From assembly GCA_944392945.1 (NCBI GenBank), contig CALXYJ010000003.1, positions 1 to 64,000 on the forward strand: a stretch of 64,000 nt of DNA. The letters are read 5' to 3'. Position 1 is the stretch's first letter. Every line of letters begins with the position of its first letter. The translations under genes were made by a program, and so were the position numbers. This stretch comes from an uncultured Clostridia bacterium (lineage in GTDB: Bacteria > Bacillota > Clostridia > TANB77 > CAG-508). Under the pieces are notes generated by a model that was not told the origin of the DNA, did no database searches, and was given only the letters and a program-made list of their open reading frames with translations. Below, in pieces: positions 7,856 to 18,284 of this stretch.

Positions 7856-9740
7856 TTGGCAATAGAAAGAATGAAATTGATTAGTATGACTGGTAAAGAG
7901 GAAAATTTGGATTCAATAATTTCAAATGATTTAATACGGAAGTGGAATTCAACCAGAAAATGCATTAAAAATTCTAGAAAAAGGATGGAAGTTAACATAT
8001 TTCACATATAATTCAGAAATAAAAGAAAGCCAAAAAAAGGCTGAGGAGCTTTTGAATCTATTAAAAATACAATATCTTAAAGAAAATCCAGACATAAAAT
8101 TATCTAAAGATTTTAATCAAATACAAAAAGAGCTTGCAGAATATATGAATAATATAGATAAAATACAATCTAAGATAGAAGAGAAAAATAATGAAATACA
8201 GAAAATAGAAGAGCAGATAACTCCAATTAATCATTTAAAAGGATTAAATGTAAATTTGCAGGAATTATATGATTTAAAATATATAAATTTTAGATATGGA
8301 AGAATATTGCAAGAAAATTATAAAGACATGAAAAATGAAATAGAAAAGATGCAAGTACAAGTAATAGAACTCGAAGAAGATGATAAATATTTATGGATAT
8401 TGTATTTTATGCCAGATTCTATAAGTGAAAAAGTAGATAGCTTTTTTAAAGTAATAAAATTTGAGAGGGTATGGTTACCAGAAAACATAAAAGGAAAACC
8501 AATTGATTTTATTAATAAATTAAATAACACTATAAAAGAGAATAATGAAATAATAAAAGAATGTAAGCAAAAACTAATAACTTATAGAGAAAACATCGGC
8601 ATAGAATTGCGAAATGATTTATATCAACTTCAATTATTGGAGAAGGTAAATAAGATAAAAAAATATATGGCACATGATAATAAAGGCTCTTTTTATTTTG
8701 TTGGATGGATTCCATTAGATAATTTAAAAAAGTTAATACCTAAGCTCGAAAAAGATGAAATCGAATATACAATAAAAAGTCATGATGAAACAGCAAGTAC
8801 TCCTCCAACCAAATTAAAAAATATAAAATTAGTAAAGCCATTTGAATCAATAGTAAAAATGTATGGAGTTCCTAATTATACAGAAACTGATCCAAGTGTT
8901 TTTGTAGCGATTACGTCATTTTTTATGTTTGGCTTTATGTTTGGAGATATAGGTCAGGGAAGTATAATTTTAATAATAGGACTAATATTAAGGAAAATGA
9001 AAAAATCCTTAGGTCCAATATTTGTAGCGGGTGGATTATCTGCAATTATATTTGGATTTTTATATGGAAGTATATTTGGCAAAGAAGATATAATACAAGG
9101 AATTTTACCAAGTCCGATGGATAATATAACAAATATGCTAATTTCTGGAATAGCTATCGGAGCATTACTTATAATTGTTTCTATGATATTTAATATAAAA
9201 AATGGAATAATTAATAAAGACAAATGTAAAGTATTATTTGATAAAAATGGACTAGCTGGTTTAGTATTTTATATTACAATATTGGTCTTAATAGTAGGTT
9301 ATTTGCTAAAAGGAAAAATGATAATAAGCCTAAGTCTAAGTTTGGCTTTAATAATAATACCTTTATTACTAATTTTGTTTAAAGATAAACTAGAAAATTT
9401 AATAGATAAAAATAAGATTAAAGAAAAAAGTTCTTTTGTAGAAAAAATATTTGAATTAATAGAAATGTTGCTAAATATTGCAAGTAATACAATATCATTT
9501 GTAAGACTTGCAGCATTTGCTATAAATCATGTTGGCTTATGTATGGCAGTATATATTCTTGCTAATATGGTTGGTGGAACAGGAAGTATTATTGTTGGAA
9601 TAATTGGAAATATAATTGTTATAGCATTAGAAGGATTAATTGTAGCAATACAAGTATTAAGATTGGAATATTATGAATTATTTAGTAGATTTTATAGTGG
9701 AGATGGAAGAGAATATGTTCCACTAGAAGAAGAAAAATAA
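7856..9740 (+). CDS. ntpI: V-type ATPase subunit I (a subunit), interrupted by a one-base frameshift near 7940
   Basis: Subunit I is the membrane stator with the ion half-channels. Translation should begin at the TTG at 7856 (AGAGGTG upstream) and reads AIERMKLISMTGKEE, the usual family start, but this frame stops at about 8011. The homologous continuation (SGIQPENALKILEKG and onward) is in the next frame; removing one G at about 7939-7942 restores one open frame of about 627 residues. The downstream frame is intact: a long coiled-coil cytosolic domain, then seven or so membrane segments from about residue 275, with the conserved FVRLAAFAINH segment carrying the essential arginine. A TTG at 8052 with GAGGAG nearby could give a shortened protein. 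Confidence 0.85.
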
Positions 9741-9762
9741 TATATAGAAAGGAAAGTATAAG

Positions 9763-10140
9763 ATGAGAAAAAAGTTTTTTAGTGTATTAAATATAATATT
9801 TATAATAATAATTTTAGGATTAACAACAAATGTATATGCAACAGAGGCTAATAACTTAAGTTCAACTGATGTACAACAAATACAAAATCAAGAAGAGATA
9901 CAAGAAAGTAATAATCAAGGTTTATCAAATCATGATATTGGTTTATTGGCTGCAGCTTTAGCAACAGGCCTTGCATGTATTGGTGCAGGTATTGCAGTAG
10001 CAATGGTTGCCTCTAGTGCTATTGGAGCAATTAGCGAGAATCCAAGCTTACTTGGAAAAACTATAATATTTGCAGGTTTGGCAGAAGGAATAGCTATATA
10101 TGGTTTAATTATTTCTATAATGATTTTAAATAAAATATAA
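9763..10140 (+). CDS. ntpK: V-type ATPase subunit K (rotor ring proteolipid) with signal-like N-terminus
   Basis: 125 residues. Unlike the four-helix 16-kDa proteolipid of Enterococcus, this has one hairpin of two membrane helices (about 55-80 and 95-122), preceded by a signal-peptide-like stretch ending VYA at residue 26 and an acidic Gln/Asn-rich spacer of 25-30 residues. The ion-binding glutamate is in GLAEGIAIYGL in the second helix. I see no glutamine in the first helix of the sort used as sodium ligand, so ion specificity is unclear. GGAAAG precedes the ATG. Confidence 0.9.
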   Translation: MRKKFFSVLNIIFIIIILGLTTNVYATEANNLSSTDVQQIQNQEEIQESNNQGLSNHDIGLLAAALATGLACIGAGIAVAMVASSAIGAISENPSLLGKTIIFAGLAEGIAIYGLIISIMILNKI

Positions 10141-10155
10141 TTAAGGATGAGTTTT

Positions 10156-10389
10156 ATGAAGCTGGTAGGATTGTTTAATAAAATGGAAGAAAAGGTTGGA
10201 TTTAGATTAGCAGGTATAGATACTAAATTAGTAAAAAATGAAGAGGAGTTAAATTCTATAATGGAAGAAATAAAAGTAGATAAAGATATTGGAATTCTAA
10301 TTATAAGTAAAACTGTTTATAAATTTAATATTGCATTATTTAAAGAAATTGAAGAAAGAAAATATCCTCTTCTACAAATCTTAGATTAA
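10156..10389 (+). CDS. ntpG: V-type ATPase subunit F (central stalk)
   Basis: 77 residues from the ATG at 10156; an in-frame ATG at 10147 abuts AAGG and is unlikely to be used. The segment VGFRLAGIDTKLV at about residues 14-26 and DIGILIISKTVY in the middle match the Rossmann-like fold of subunit F, which binds subunit D in the rotor. It is shorter than the usual ~100 residues and ends soon after YPLLQILD, where others continue with a PGK-like tail, but all core strands are present. It lies between K and E as in many clostridial operons. Confidence 0.82.
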   Translation: MKLVGLFNKMEEKVGFRLAGIDTKLVKNEEELNSIMEEIKVDKDIGILIISKTVYKFNIALFKEIEERKYPLLQILD

Positions 10390-10430
10390 TATCAGAGTGA
10401 TACATGAAGAAATTTAAGAGGTGAAATAAT

Positions 10431-10985
10431 TTGGATACAAAATTAAAAGAATTTAGAAATATTTGCGAAAATGTTTCGGAAAATGAAAAAATAGAGATGG
10501 AAAAAGTATTTGATGAAAAATTAAATATAGCAATAGAAAAAGAAATTTCAGAATATAAAAATGTACTTGAAAATAAATTAGAAAATGCAAAATTAGAAAT
10601 AGAAAAAGAATATTATAGTCAAAAAATACAATATGAAATAAAAGCAAAAAGAAATCTATATTTAGAATTAGAAAATGAAAAAAAAGAAATGTTTAGTGAA
10701 TTAGTAGCTAAATTAACAAATTACTGCAAAACCGAAGATTATTCAATAAGATTTGAGAAGATTTATACGTATACTAAAAAATATTTAGATGATGAAATTA
10801 ATTTTATTGTATATGTTGTTAAAGATGATATAGAAAAGTTAAAAAAAATTGAAAATTGTAATATAGAAATTTTACCAGATAAATATATTGGAGGAATTTT
10901 GATAAAAAGTAATACAAAAATAATAGATAATACAATTTATACAAATCTAAAGGAGAGAATATATGGAGCCAAAGAAAATAGTTAA
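10431..10985 (+). CDS. ntpE: V-type ATPase subunit E (peripheral stalk)
   Basis: 184 residues from a TTG start with AGAGGTG upstream. The first ~95 residues are a charged coiled coil; the C-terminal ~85 residues form the globular domain with the family feature NIEILPDKYIGGILIKS (the GG(I/V) segment that contacts subunit B). It overlaps the start of subunit A by 23 bases, indicating translational coupling. Confidence 0.85.
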   Translation: MDTKLKEFRNICENVSENEKIEMEKVFDEKLNIAIEKEISEYKNVLENKLENAKLEIEKEYYSQKIQYEIKAKRNLYLELENEKKEMFSELVAKLTNYCKTEDYSIRFEKIYTYTKKYLDDEINFIVYVVKDDIEKLKKIENCNIEILPDKYIGGILIKSNTKIIDNTIYTNLKERIYGAKENS

Positions 10986-12738
10986 AATAAATGGGCCTGT
11001 AATAGTAGCAAATGGAGATGCTGATTTTGCTATGCATGATATGGTATATATTGGAAAAGATAAATTATTGGGGGAAGTTATTAAAATTGAAAAAGATAAT
11101 GTAACAATCCAATGTTATGAAGATACATCTGGAATGAAAATTGGAGAAGATGTAATTACTAGTGGAGAACCATTGTCTGTAACATTAGGACCAGGAATTA
11201 TTGGAAATGTATATGACGGAATACAAAGACCTCTTAAAGATATGGAAGAAAAATCAGGCTTTTGGATTTCTAAAGGAATTTCTGTATCAGCATTAAATGA
11301 AAATAAGTTATGGGATTTTAGACCTACTTTATCAGAAGGAAGTATTATAAAATACAATTATGTTTTGGGAGAAGTAAAAGAAACGGAAAGTATAGTAAAT
11401 AAAATTTTATATCCATTTAAAGAATCAGGAAAAATTATAGAAATAGTTACAGAAGGTAAATATAAAGTTACAGATATAGTTGCAAAAGTGCAATTAGAAA
11501 ACGGTAAAATACTAGAAATAACAATGTGTCAAAGATGGCCTGTAAGAAAGCAAAGACCATATAAAGGAAGAATAGAAGCAAATATTCCATTACAAACAGG
11601 ACAAAGAGTTATAGATACGATTTTTCCGATATCAAAAGGTGGAACAGCCTGTATACCTGGAGGTTTTGGAACAGGAAAGACGATGTTGCAACATCAGCTT
11701 GCTAAATGGTGTGATGCGGATATTATTGTATATATAGGATGTGGAGAAAGAGGAAATGAAATGACGCAAGTTTTAGAAGATTTCCCAAAATTAATAGATC
11801 CAAGAACTAATAGACCATTAATGGAAAGGACAATATTAATTGCGAATACATCAAATATGCCAGTAGCAGCAAGAGAAGCATCTATTTATACAGGTATAAC
11901 AATTGCCGAATATTATAGAGATATGGGATATAATGTAGCAATAATGGCAGATTCTACTTCGCGTTGGGCAGAAGCTTTAAGGGAAATATCAGGAAGATTA
12001 GAAGAAATGCCAGCAGAAGAAGGATTCCCATCTTATTTACCATCAAGATTATCCGAATTCTATGGGAGAGCAGGAAAAACTAAAAATAATAATGGAACAG
12101 AAGGATCTATAACTATGATAGGAGCAGTCTCACCTCAAGGATCTGACTTTTCAGAACCTGTAACACAAAACACAAGAAGATTTGTGCATGTATTTTGGGG
12201 ATTAGATAGAGACTTAGCATATAGTAGACATTATCCTGCAATAAATTGGATGATAAGTTATAGTGAATATATACAAGATTTAAAGAAATGGTATGAAGCA
12301 AATGTAGCTGAAGATTTTTGGGAATATAGAGAACAAATAATAAAGATTTTAAATGAAGAAAATGAATTGCAGGAAATTTCAAAAGTAGTTGGACAAGATG
12401 TATTGTCTGATTCTAAGAAACTAGTACTAGAAATTAGTAAATGTATAAGGGAAGGATTTTTACAGCAAAATGCTAATTCTGATATAGACACATATGTACC
12501 ATTATTAAAGCAATATAAAATGATGAAAATAATTGTAAGAATATATTTAAAATCTATGACCTTAATAGAAAAGGGTATACCAGTTTCAGAAATAAAACAA
12601 ATAGGTTTTTTTACGGCATATCCAAAATTTAAAAATGAAATTTCTAATTTAGAAATGGCAAAATTAGATGAAAAAGAAGAAGAATATATTCAAAAATTAG
12701 AAAAAATAGAAGAGGACTATAAAATTGTAAATATATAA
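10963..12738 (+). CDS. ntpA: V-type ATPase catalytic subunit A
   Basis: 591 residues, normal length. N-terminal beta barrel, then the bulge (non-homologous) region at about 110-200 typical of A subunits, then the nucleotide-binding domain with Walker A GGFGTGKT at 233-240, [10 protein letters not shown], and the catalytic-site segment [20 protein letters not shown]. It hydrolyses ATP (or makes it in reverse) in the cytosolic A3B3 head. The ATG lies inside the subunit E gene with AAGGAGAG upstream. Subunit B follows after 13 bases. Confidence 0.97.
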   Translation: MEPKKIVKINGPVIVANGDADFAMHDMVYIGKDKLLGEVIKIEKDNVTIQCYEDTSGMKIGEDVITSGEPLSVTLGPGIIGNVYDGIQRPLKDMEEKSGFWISKGISVSALNENKLWDFRPTLSEGSIIKYNYVLGEVKETESIVNKILYPFKESGKIIEIVTEGKYKVTDIVAKVQLENGKILEITMCQRWPVRKQRPYKGRIEANIPLQTGQRVIDTIFPISKGGTACIPGGFGTGKTMLQHQLAKWCDADIIVYIGCGERGNEMTQVLEDFPKLIDPRTNRPLMERTILIANTSNMPVAAREASIYTGITIAEYYRDMGYNVAIMADSTSRWAEALREISGRLEEMPAEEGFPSYLPSRLSEFYGRAGKTKNNNGTEGSITMIGAVSPQGSDFSEPVTQNTRRFVHVFWGLDRDLAYSRHYPAINWMISYSEYIQDLKKWYEANVAEDFWEYREQIIKILNEENELQEISKVVGQDVLSDSKKLVLEISKCIREGFLQQNANSDIDTYVPLLKQYKMMKIIVRIYLKSMTLIEKGIPVSEIKQIGFFTAYPKFKNEISNLEMAKLDEKEEEYIQKLEKIEEDYKIVNI

Positions 12739-12751
12739 GGAGGAAAATATT

Positions 12752-14086
12752 TTGAAAATACAATATATAGGATTGGAAGGAATAAATGGACCTTTAGTAT
12801 TTTTAAAAACTCCAAAGGATGTTTCTTTTGATGAAGAGGTACAGATTATTTTACCAAATAATGAAACAAGATTAGGAAATGTAATAACAGTAGATGAAGA
12901 TATAACAACAATACAAGTATATGAAGGAACAAATGGAATTTCTACAAATTCAACAAAAACTATGCTAAAAGGAAAGCCATTAACAGTTTCTTTATCAGAA
13001 GAAATGTTAGGAAGAATATTTGATGGAACAGGAAAGCCAATAGATGGTTTAGGAGAGATAGTACCAGAAGTAGAAAGAAGTATAAATGGAGCTAGCATAA
13101 ACCCAATATCAAGAGAATATCCAAGAAATTATATAGAAACAGGAATTTCCAGCATAGATGGTCTTTTAACATTGATAAGAGGACAAAAGTTACCAATATT
13201 TTCCGGAAGCGGAATAAATCATAATGAGTTAGCAAATAGAATAATTACTGGTTCAAATATTAAGGAAGATGAAAAATTTGCAATATGTTTTGGTCTAATG
13301 GGAGCTGAGTATGAAACCGCAGAATATTTTAAAAAGAGTTTTTATGAAACAGGAAGTTTATCTAAAGTGGTAATGTTCCAAAATTTATCTAATGATCCTA
13401 GTATAGAAAGAATTTTAACTCCTAAAGTAACTTTAACATGTGCTGAATATTTAGCATTTGATTTAGGCTACAATGTTTTAGTTATATTAACAGATATGAC
13501 TGCATATGCTGAAAGCTTAAGAGAAATTTCAACACTAAAAGGCGAAATACCAAGTAGAAAAGGATATCCAGGATATTTATACAGTGATTTTGCTTCTATT
13601 TATGAAAGAGCTGGAATTGTGAAAGGAAAAGAAGGATCTATAACAGAGATTCCAATATTAACGATGCCAAATGACGATATTTCTCATCCAATACCTGATT
13701 TAACAGGATATATAACAGAAGGTCAAATAGTTTTATCAAGAGATTTACAAGGAAGAGGAATTCAACCTCCAATAGATATATTGAATTCTTTATCTAGGCT
13801 AATGAAAGATGGAATAGGTGAAAAATATACGAGGAAAGATCATAGTAAAATTGCAGACCAAATATTTGCTTCATATTCAAAAGTACAAGATATTAGAGCT
13901 TTAGCAAAAGTATTAGGAGAAAGTGATTTAGAAGATTTAGATAAAAAATATTTAGAATTTGGAAATGAATTTGAAAGTCAATTCTTAAATCAAGATGTAG
14001 CAAAAAGAAGGTCGATAAATGAAACTCTTGATCTGGCATTAGAAATTTTAAATATATTACCAAATGAAGAATTAACTAAATTATAA
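12752..14086 (+). CDS. ntpB: V-type ATPase non-catalytic subunit B
   Basis: 444 residues from a TTG start with a perfect AGGAGG upstream. It shares the ATPase fold with subunit A but the Walker A position reads [12 protein letters not shown] and lacks the GKT, as in all B subunits. Other family features: [30 protein letters not shown] and the arginine-containing [10 protein letters not shown]. It contributes the arginine finger at the A-B interfaces. Slightly shorter at the C-terminus than the usual ~460 residues. Confidence 0.96.
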   Translation: MKIQYIGLEGINGPLVFLKTPKDVSFDEEVQIILPNNETRLGNVITVDEDITTIQVYEGTNGISTNSTKTMLKGKPLTVSLSEEMLGRIFDGTGKPIDGLGEIVPEVERSINGASINPISREYPRNYIETGISSIDGLLTLIRGQKLPIFSGSGINHNELANRIITGSNIKEDEKFAICFGLMGAEYETAEYFKKSFYETGSLSKVVMFQNLSNDPSIERILTPKVTLTCAEYLAFDLGYNVLVILTDMTAYAESLREISTLKGEIPSRKGYPGYLYSDFASIYERAGIVKGKEGSITEIPILTMPNDDISHPIPDLTGYITEGQIVLSRDLQGRGIQPPIDILNSLSRLMKDGIGEKYTRKDHSKIADQIFASYSKVQDIRALAKVLGESDLEDLDKKYLEFGNEFESQFLNQDVAKRRSINETLDLALEILNILPNEELTKL

Positions 14087-14141
14087 TGGTTTATAGGTAA
14101 ATCCAATAAAAAATCTAAATACATTTATATAGGAAAATGAT

Positions 14142-14744
14142 ATGCTACCTACTAAAAGTAATTTAATGAATTTAAAAAAGACAATTAAATTATCAAAACA
14201 AGGACAAGAATTATTAGATAAAAAGAAATATATTTTGTTAAGACAAAAAGAAGATTATAAGCAGAAAGTTCAGAAGTTAAAGGCAGAATTTTCTGGAAAA
14301 TATAAGAATGCATTTTTAGCGCTGCAAAATGCAAATGTGGATTTAGGAATAAGAAAAGTTAAAGAGATTTCTGAAGAAATAGAATTAGATAAGAACATGC
14401 AAATTAAATATAAAACAATAATGGGAGTTGATATACCTATAATATATCATGAAATAAAAAACAAACAAATTATTCCTTTTAGCTTATTAGAAACTAGTAT
14501 TTCGCTAGATAATGCTATTAAAAATTTTAATGAATTACGAGAATTATTAATAAAGTTAGCAGAGGTTGAAAATACTATAAGAAAACTTGATACAGCAATC
14601 GAAAAAGTCCAAAAAAGATCAAATTCCTTAAAAGACATAATTATTCCGCAATATATAAAAGAAGAAAAGAGAATAGAAGAAATATTAGAGGAAAGAGATA
14701 GGGAAGAATTTACTAGGTTAAAAATAATGAAAAGAAAAATATAA
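14142..14744 (+). CDS. ntpD: V-type ATPase subunit D (central rotor shaft)
   Basis: 200 residues forming long N- and C-terminal helices, starting with the family signature PTKSNLMNLKKTIKLSKQGQ and ending in the RLKIMKRKI helix. This is the rotor axle turning in the A3B3 head. It is the last gene of the operon; no subunit J or potassium transporter gene follows. AGGAAAATGAT precedes the ATG. No obvious terminator separates it from the padR promoter seven bases later. Confidence 0.94.
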   Translation: MLPTKSNLMNLKKTIKLSKQGQELLDKKKYILLRQKEDYKQKVQKLKAEFSGKYKNAFLALQNANVDLGIRKVKEISEEIELDKNMQIKYKTIMGVDIPIIYHEIKNKQIIPFSLLETSISLDNAIKNFNELRELLIKLAEVENTIRKLDTAIEKVQKRSNSLKDIIIPQYIKEEKRIEEILEERDREEFTRLKIMKRKI

Positions 14745-14750
14745 ATACTA

Positions 14751-14795
14751 TTGACTTTTTATATACCTTGTAATACTATGTATAAGAATACATAG
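14751..14795 (+). promoter_or_regulatory. padR promoter with inverted-repeat operator
   Basis: TTGACT at 14751 and TACTAT at 14774 with a 17-base spacer. The inverted repeat CTATGTA (14776-14782) and TACATAG (14789-14795) overlaps the -10 element. PadR proteins commonly bind ATGTA-N-TACAT type palindromes, so this is a likely autoregulatory operator. Confidence 0.65.
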
Positions 14796-14821
14796 CATAT
14801 CTATGTAAAAGGAGGGGTATT

Positions 14822-15160
14822 TTGAAAGTAAATAGAGAATTATTAAAAGGAAGTACAAATTTACTAGTACTTAGTTTACTAGAAGAAGAGAATATGTATG
14901 GATATCAAATGATACGAAAATTAAGTGAAAAATCTAAAAATGTGTTTGAATTACAGGAAGGAACTTTATATCCAATATTACATAGCTTAGAAGAAAAAAA
15001 TTATATAAAATCATATTGGGATACAACAGGAGCTAAGAAGAGAAAATACTATACAATCACTGAAGAGGGTAAAAATCAATTAAAAGAGATGAGAAAAGAA
15101 TGGAAAGTATTTTCTACAGGTGTTAATCAAGTAGTAGGGGGTGTGTTATTTGGATACTAA
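14822..15160 (+). CDS. PadR-family transcriptional regulator
   Basis: 112 residues from a TTG start with AAAGGAGGGG upstream. Family features: LLVLSLLEEENMYGYQMIRKL at the start of the winged helix, LQEGTLYPILHSLEEKNYIKS as recognition helix and wing, and AKKRKYYTITEEGK. It is the short type with little effector domain. The stop overlaps the start of the membrane protein gene by eleven bases, the usual padR-HAAS pairing, and a palindrome of PadR type overlaps its own promoter, so it probably represses this two-gene operon. Confidence 0.93.
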   Translation: MKVNRELLKGSTNLLVLSLLEEENMYGYQMIRKLSEKSKNVFELQEGTLYPILHSLEEKNYIKSYWDTTGAKKRKYYTITEEGKNQLKEMRKEWKVFSTGVNQVVGGVLFGY

Positions 15161-16541
15161 AGAATTTTTAAATAAAGTATGTCAGGAAATAAAATATAAA
15201 CCAGCTAAAAGAGACATATCAGAAGAAATGGAAACACATATACAAGATTTAAAAGAAAATTATATACATGATGGATTTACAAATTTAGAAGCAGAAGAAA
15301 AAGCAGTTGCACAAATGGGAAATGCTGAAGAAATTGGGAAAAAGCTAAATAAAATACATAGACCTAAACTAGAATGGAAACTTTTAATTTTAATATTAAT
15401 TTTAATGGGATTTGAAATATTTACATTAATTTTAAAGCAACCATTACTATATGATTATAAATATTATTTAAGAAATGCAATTATTTATATAATTATAGGT
15501 TTAATTTTAAGTGTTGGAATATATTTTTTTGATTATAAAAAGATAAAAAATTATTCTAATATAATTTTTGCTATAGCAACAATTATAATGATATTACCTA
15601 TAATTCTTAAAGGACCAACAATAAATGGAACATATTATATTAGAGGATTTAATATTAATATTTTTCCTCCAACAATAGCATTGCCATTATATATTATTTC
15701 TATTATAGGATGTATAGTTAATTATGATAAGAGAAAGATACATAAAATTGAAATATTAAATAGAAAAATAGTGCTTAACATGGATTCTATTAAAATTGCC
15801 ATATTTTGTATTATCTCATTAGTATTAATGTTAAGTATACCATCAATGGTAGATGCAATAATGCTAGGAATTGTATATTTAATAATTTTAACTATTAAGA
15901 TTTGGAAAAATAAAGAAAGTCGTTTAAGAAGATTGTCAATAATGTACGGAGTGGTTTTTATAGTAGCTGGTTTTATATTATATAATATATTAGTTGTAAG
16001 TCCATTTAGATCTGCTAGATTTATAGGATCTTTTTATCCAGAATTAGATCCAGATGGATTTGGATACACAGGAATGTTGCAAAAAGAAATAATAGAAAAT
16101 TCAAAACTAATTGGGGAAGCTGATACAGAAATACTTAAAGATCCTACTAGTATTATCAATGTAGAAAGTAATTTTACATTTATCTATATTTTAGGAAAAG
16201 CAGGAATATTAATTGCAGGAATATTAGTTTTTACTATTATTTTAATTTCTGTAAAATTAATTATTGATGCCAGAAAAATTAAAGAATTATATGGAAAATT
16301 ATTAATAATAGGTTTAAGTAGTATTTATATTTTGCAATCTTTTGCAACAATACTTATGAATTTAAATTTAGGTATACAAACAAATTTAAATTTACCATTT
16401 GTTACATATGGAGGGGTAAACTTATTTGTAAATTTATTTAGTATGGCATTAATATTATCAATTTACAGAAGAAAAGATATAAATGAATATGATAAAGTTT
16501 ATGAAAGAAAAAAGATAAACTTATTAGAATTTATTAAATGA
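15150..16541 (+). CDS. HAAS-domain / FtsW-RodA-SpoVE-like membrane protein
   Basis: 463 residues from the TTG at 15150 (AGGGGGTG seven bases upstream; a GTG at 15141 is the alternative). Residues 1-75 are a HAAS-type permease prefix (ISEEMETHIQDLKENYIHDG, then AVAQMGNAEEIGKKL), a cytosolic module found in PadR-controlled membrane proteins. About ten membrane segments follow. The C-terminal region LPFVTYGGVNLFVNLFSMAL matches the signature of the FtsW/RodA/SpoVE glycan polymerase family, and DPDGFGYTGMLQKEII fits its extracellular loop. Whether it polymerises glycan is not shown; catalytic residues are not obvious. Confidence 0.82.
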   Translation: MDTKEFLNKVCQEIKYKPAKRDISEEMETHIQDLKENYIHDGFTNLEAEEKAVAQMGNAEEIGKKLNKIHRPKLEWKLLILILILMGFEIFTLILKQPLLYDYKYYLRNAIIYIIIGLILSVGIYFFDYKKIKNYSNIIFAIATIIMILPIILKGPTINGTYYIRGFNINIFPPTIALPLYIISIIGCIVNYDKRKIHKIEILNRKIVLNMDSIKIAIFCIISLVLMLSIPSMVDAIMLGIVYLIILTIKIWKNKESRLRRLSIMYGVVFIVAGFILYNILVVSPFRSARFIGSFYPELDPDGFGYTGMLQKEIIENSKLIGEADTEILKDPTSIINVESNFTFIYILGKAGILIAGILVFTIILISVKLIIDARKIKELYGKLLIIGLSSIYILQSFATILMNLNLGIQTNLNLPFVTYGGVNLFVNLFSMALILSIYRRKDINEYDKVYERKKINLLEFIK

Positions 16542-16560
16542 AAAAGAAGAGGGAAAGCTA

Positions 16561-18228
16561 ATGAAGATTTTAATAATAGGTGGAGTTGCGGGTGGCGCTA
16601 CAACTGCAACTCGACTAAGAAGATTGGATGAAAAAAGTGAAATTATTATATTTGATAGAGGAGATTTTGTATCTTTTGCTAACTGTGGATTACCATATTA
16701 TGTTGGAAATATAATAAAATCAAAAGAAAATTTACTACTTCAAACTCCAGAATCTTTTAAAGAAAGATTTAATATAGATGTAAGATTAAATGAAGAAGTT
16801 GTAAAAATATTAAGAGAAGATAAAAAGATACAAATAAGAAAAAAAGATGGAAATATTTACGAAGAAGATTATGATAAATTAGTCATATCTCCTGGTGCTG
16901 AACCAATAAATCCATTTAAAGGTTTGAAATCCAATAAAATAAAAACTTTAAGAACTGTAAATGATGCAATGGAGATTAAAGAATATTTAGAAAATAATGA
17001 TGTAAAAAATATAGCAATTATAGGTGGAGGCTATATAGGTATAGAAATGGCTGAGAACCTTAGAAATATGAGTAAAGATACAAACATAACAATTCTAGAA
17101 AAAGCAGATCATTTAATTGGTCCATTGGATCAAGATATGTCCAATTTTGTTAGGAAAGCTTTGAATAAAAATAATATTAATACAATATTAAATAATGGAG
17201 TAAAAAATATTATTGATAATGGAAATAATTTAAATATAATATTAGATGAAGGTTCATTAGTTGTAGATTTTATTATTTTGTGTATTGGAGTAAAGCCAGA
17301 AATTAACTTAGCTATAGATGCTAATTTAAATATAACTGATAATGGTAGAATTACTGTAAATGAATTTATGCAGACAAGTGATTGTAATATATATGCTTTA
17401 GGTGATGCAATTCAAGTAATAAATCCTATTGTAGATATACCAACATATGTTCCACTTGCTGGACCAGCAAATAAGCAGGCAAGGATTGTTGCTAATAATA
17501 TTTATGGAAAAGGAGGAAGTTATAAAGGAACTATAGGTACTAGTATATTAAAAGTTTTTGATAATAATTTAGGTATTGTTGGTATAAATGAATTAACAGC
17601 TAAAAATAACAATATAAATTATAAAACTATGATAATTTCTCCATATTCCCATGCAACATATTATCCAGGAGCAACGCAAACAACAATAAAAGCAATATAT
17701 GACAAGAACAATGGTAAAATTTTGGGTGCACAAATATGGGGAAAAGATGGAGTAGACAAATTAACTGATATATTGGCTGTTGCAATAAAATATAAAATGA
17801 ATGCAAATGATTTAGTAGATTTAGAATTATCTTATGCACCACCATTTTCATCTGCAAAAAGTCCAATAAATTTACTTGGAAATGCAATTCAAAATGAATT
17901 AGATGGAATGGTAGAAACTATTACATGGAGCGATTTGCTAAAGCAAAAAAATGCATATATTTTAGATGTAAGAACAGAAAAAGAATTTAATGCCGGACAT
18001 TTAGATAATGTAAAACATATACCTTTGGATGAATTAAGAGAAAATTTAGCACAATTACCATTTGATACAAAAATATATGTATATTGTCATACAGGGCTTA
18101 GAAGCTATATTGCAACTAGAATTTTAAAAGGAAATAACTTTAATGCAGTAAATATTTTAGGAGGGTTTTATTTATATAATAATACAATATGCTTGCATAA
18201 TAATAATAAGAAATATATAATAACCTAA
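16561..18228 (+). CDS. CoA-disulfide reductase-like flavoprotein with C-terminal rhodanese domain
   Basis: 555 residues. N-terminal FAD-binding GGVAGGATTATRLR, redox-active cysteine C42 in SFANCGLPYY, NAD-binding IIGGGYIGIEMAENL near residue 155, and a second FAD segment CNIYALGDAIQV. The last ~100 residues are a rhodanese domain with active-site cysteine C509 in YVYCHTGLRS. This layout is that of CoA-disulfide/polysulfide reductases, which use NAD(P)H for thiol or sulfur reduction and peroxide defence. The last residues are an Asn-rich tail. Starts with an ATG after GAGGGAAAG; appears monocistronic. Confidence 0.9.
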   Translation: MKILIIGGVAGGATTATRLRRLDEKSEIIIFDRGDFVSFANCGLPYYVGNIIKSKENLLLQTPESFKERFNIDVRLNEEVVKILREDKKIQIRKKDGNIYEEDYDKLVISPGAEPINPFKGLKSNKIKTLRTVNDAMEIKEYLENNDVKNIAIIGGGYIGIEMAENLRNMSKDTNITILEKADHLIGPLDQDMSNFVRKALNKNNINTILNNGVKNIIDNGNNLNIILDEGSLVVDFIILCIGVKPEINLAIDANLNITDNGRITVNEFMQTSDCNIYALGDAIQVINPIVDIPTYVPLAGPANKQARIVANNIYGKGGSYKGTIGTSILKVFDNNLGIVGINELTAKNNNINYKTMIISPYSHATYYPGATQTTIKAIYDKNNGKILGAQIWGKDGVDKLTDILAVAIKYKMNANDLVDLELSYAPPFSSAKSPINLLGNAIQNELDGMVETITWSDLLKQKNAYILDVRTEKEFNAGHLDNVKHIPLDELRENLAQLPFDTKIYVYCHTGLRSYIATRILKGNNFNAVNILGGFYLYNNTICLHNNNKKYIIT

Positions 18229-18284
18229 AACTAACTGTTGTTTTAATTCATTAATAAGCTATTGCTTAAGAAGGAGAGGGTAAT

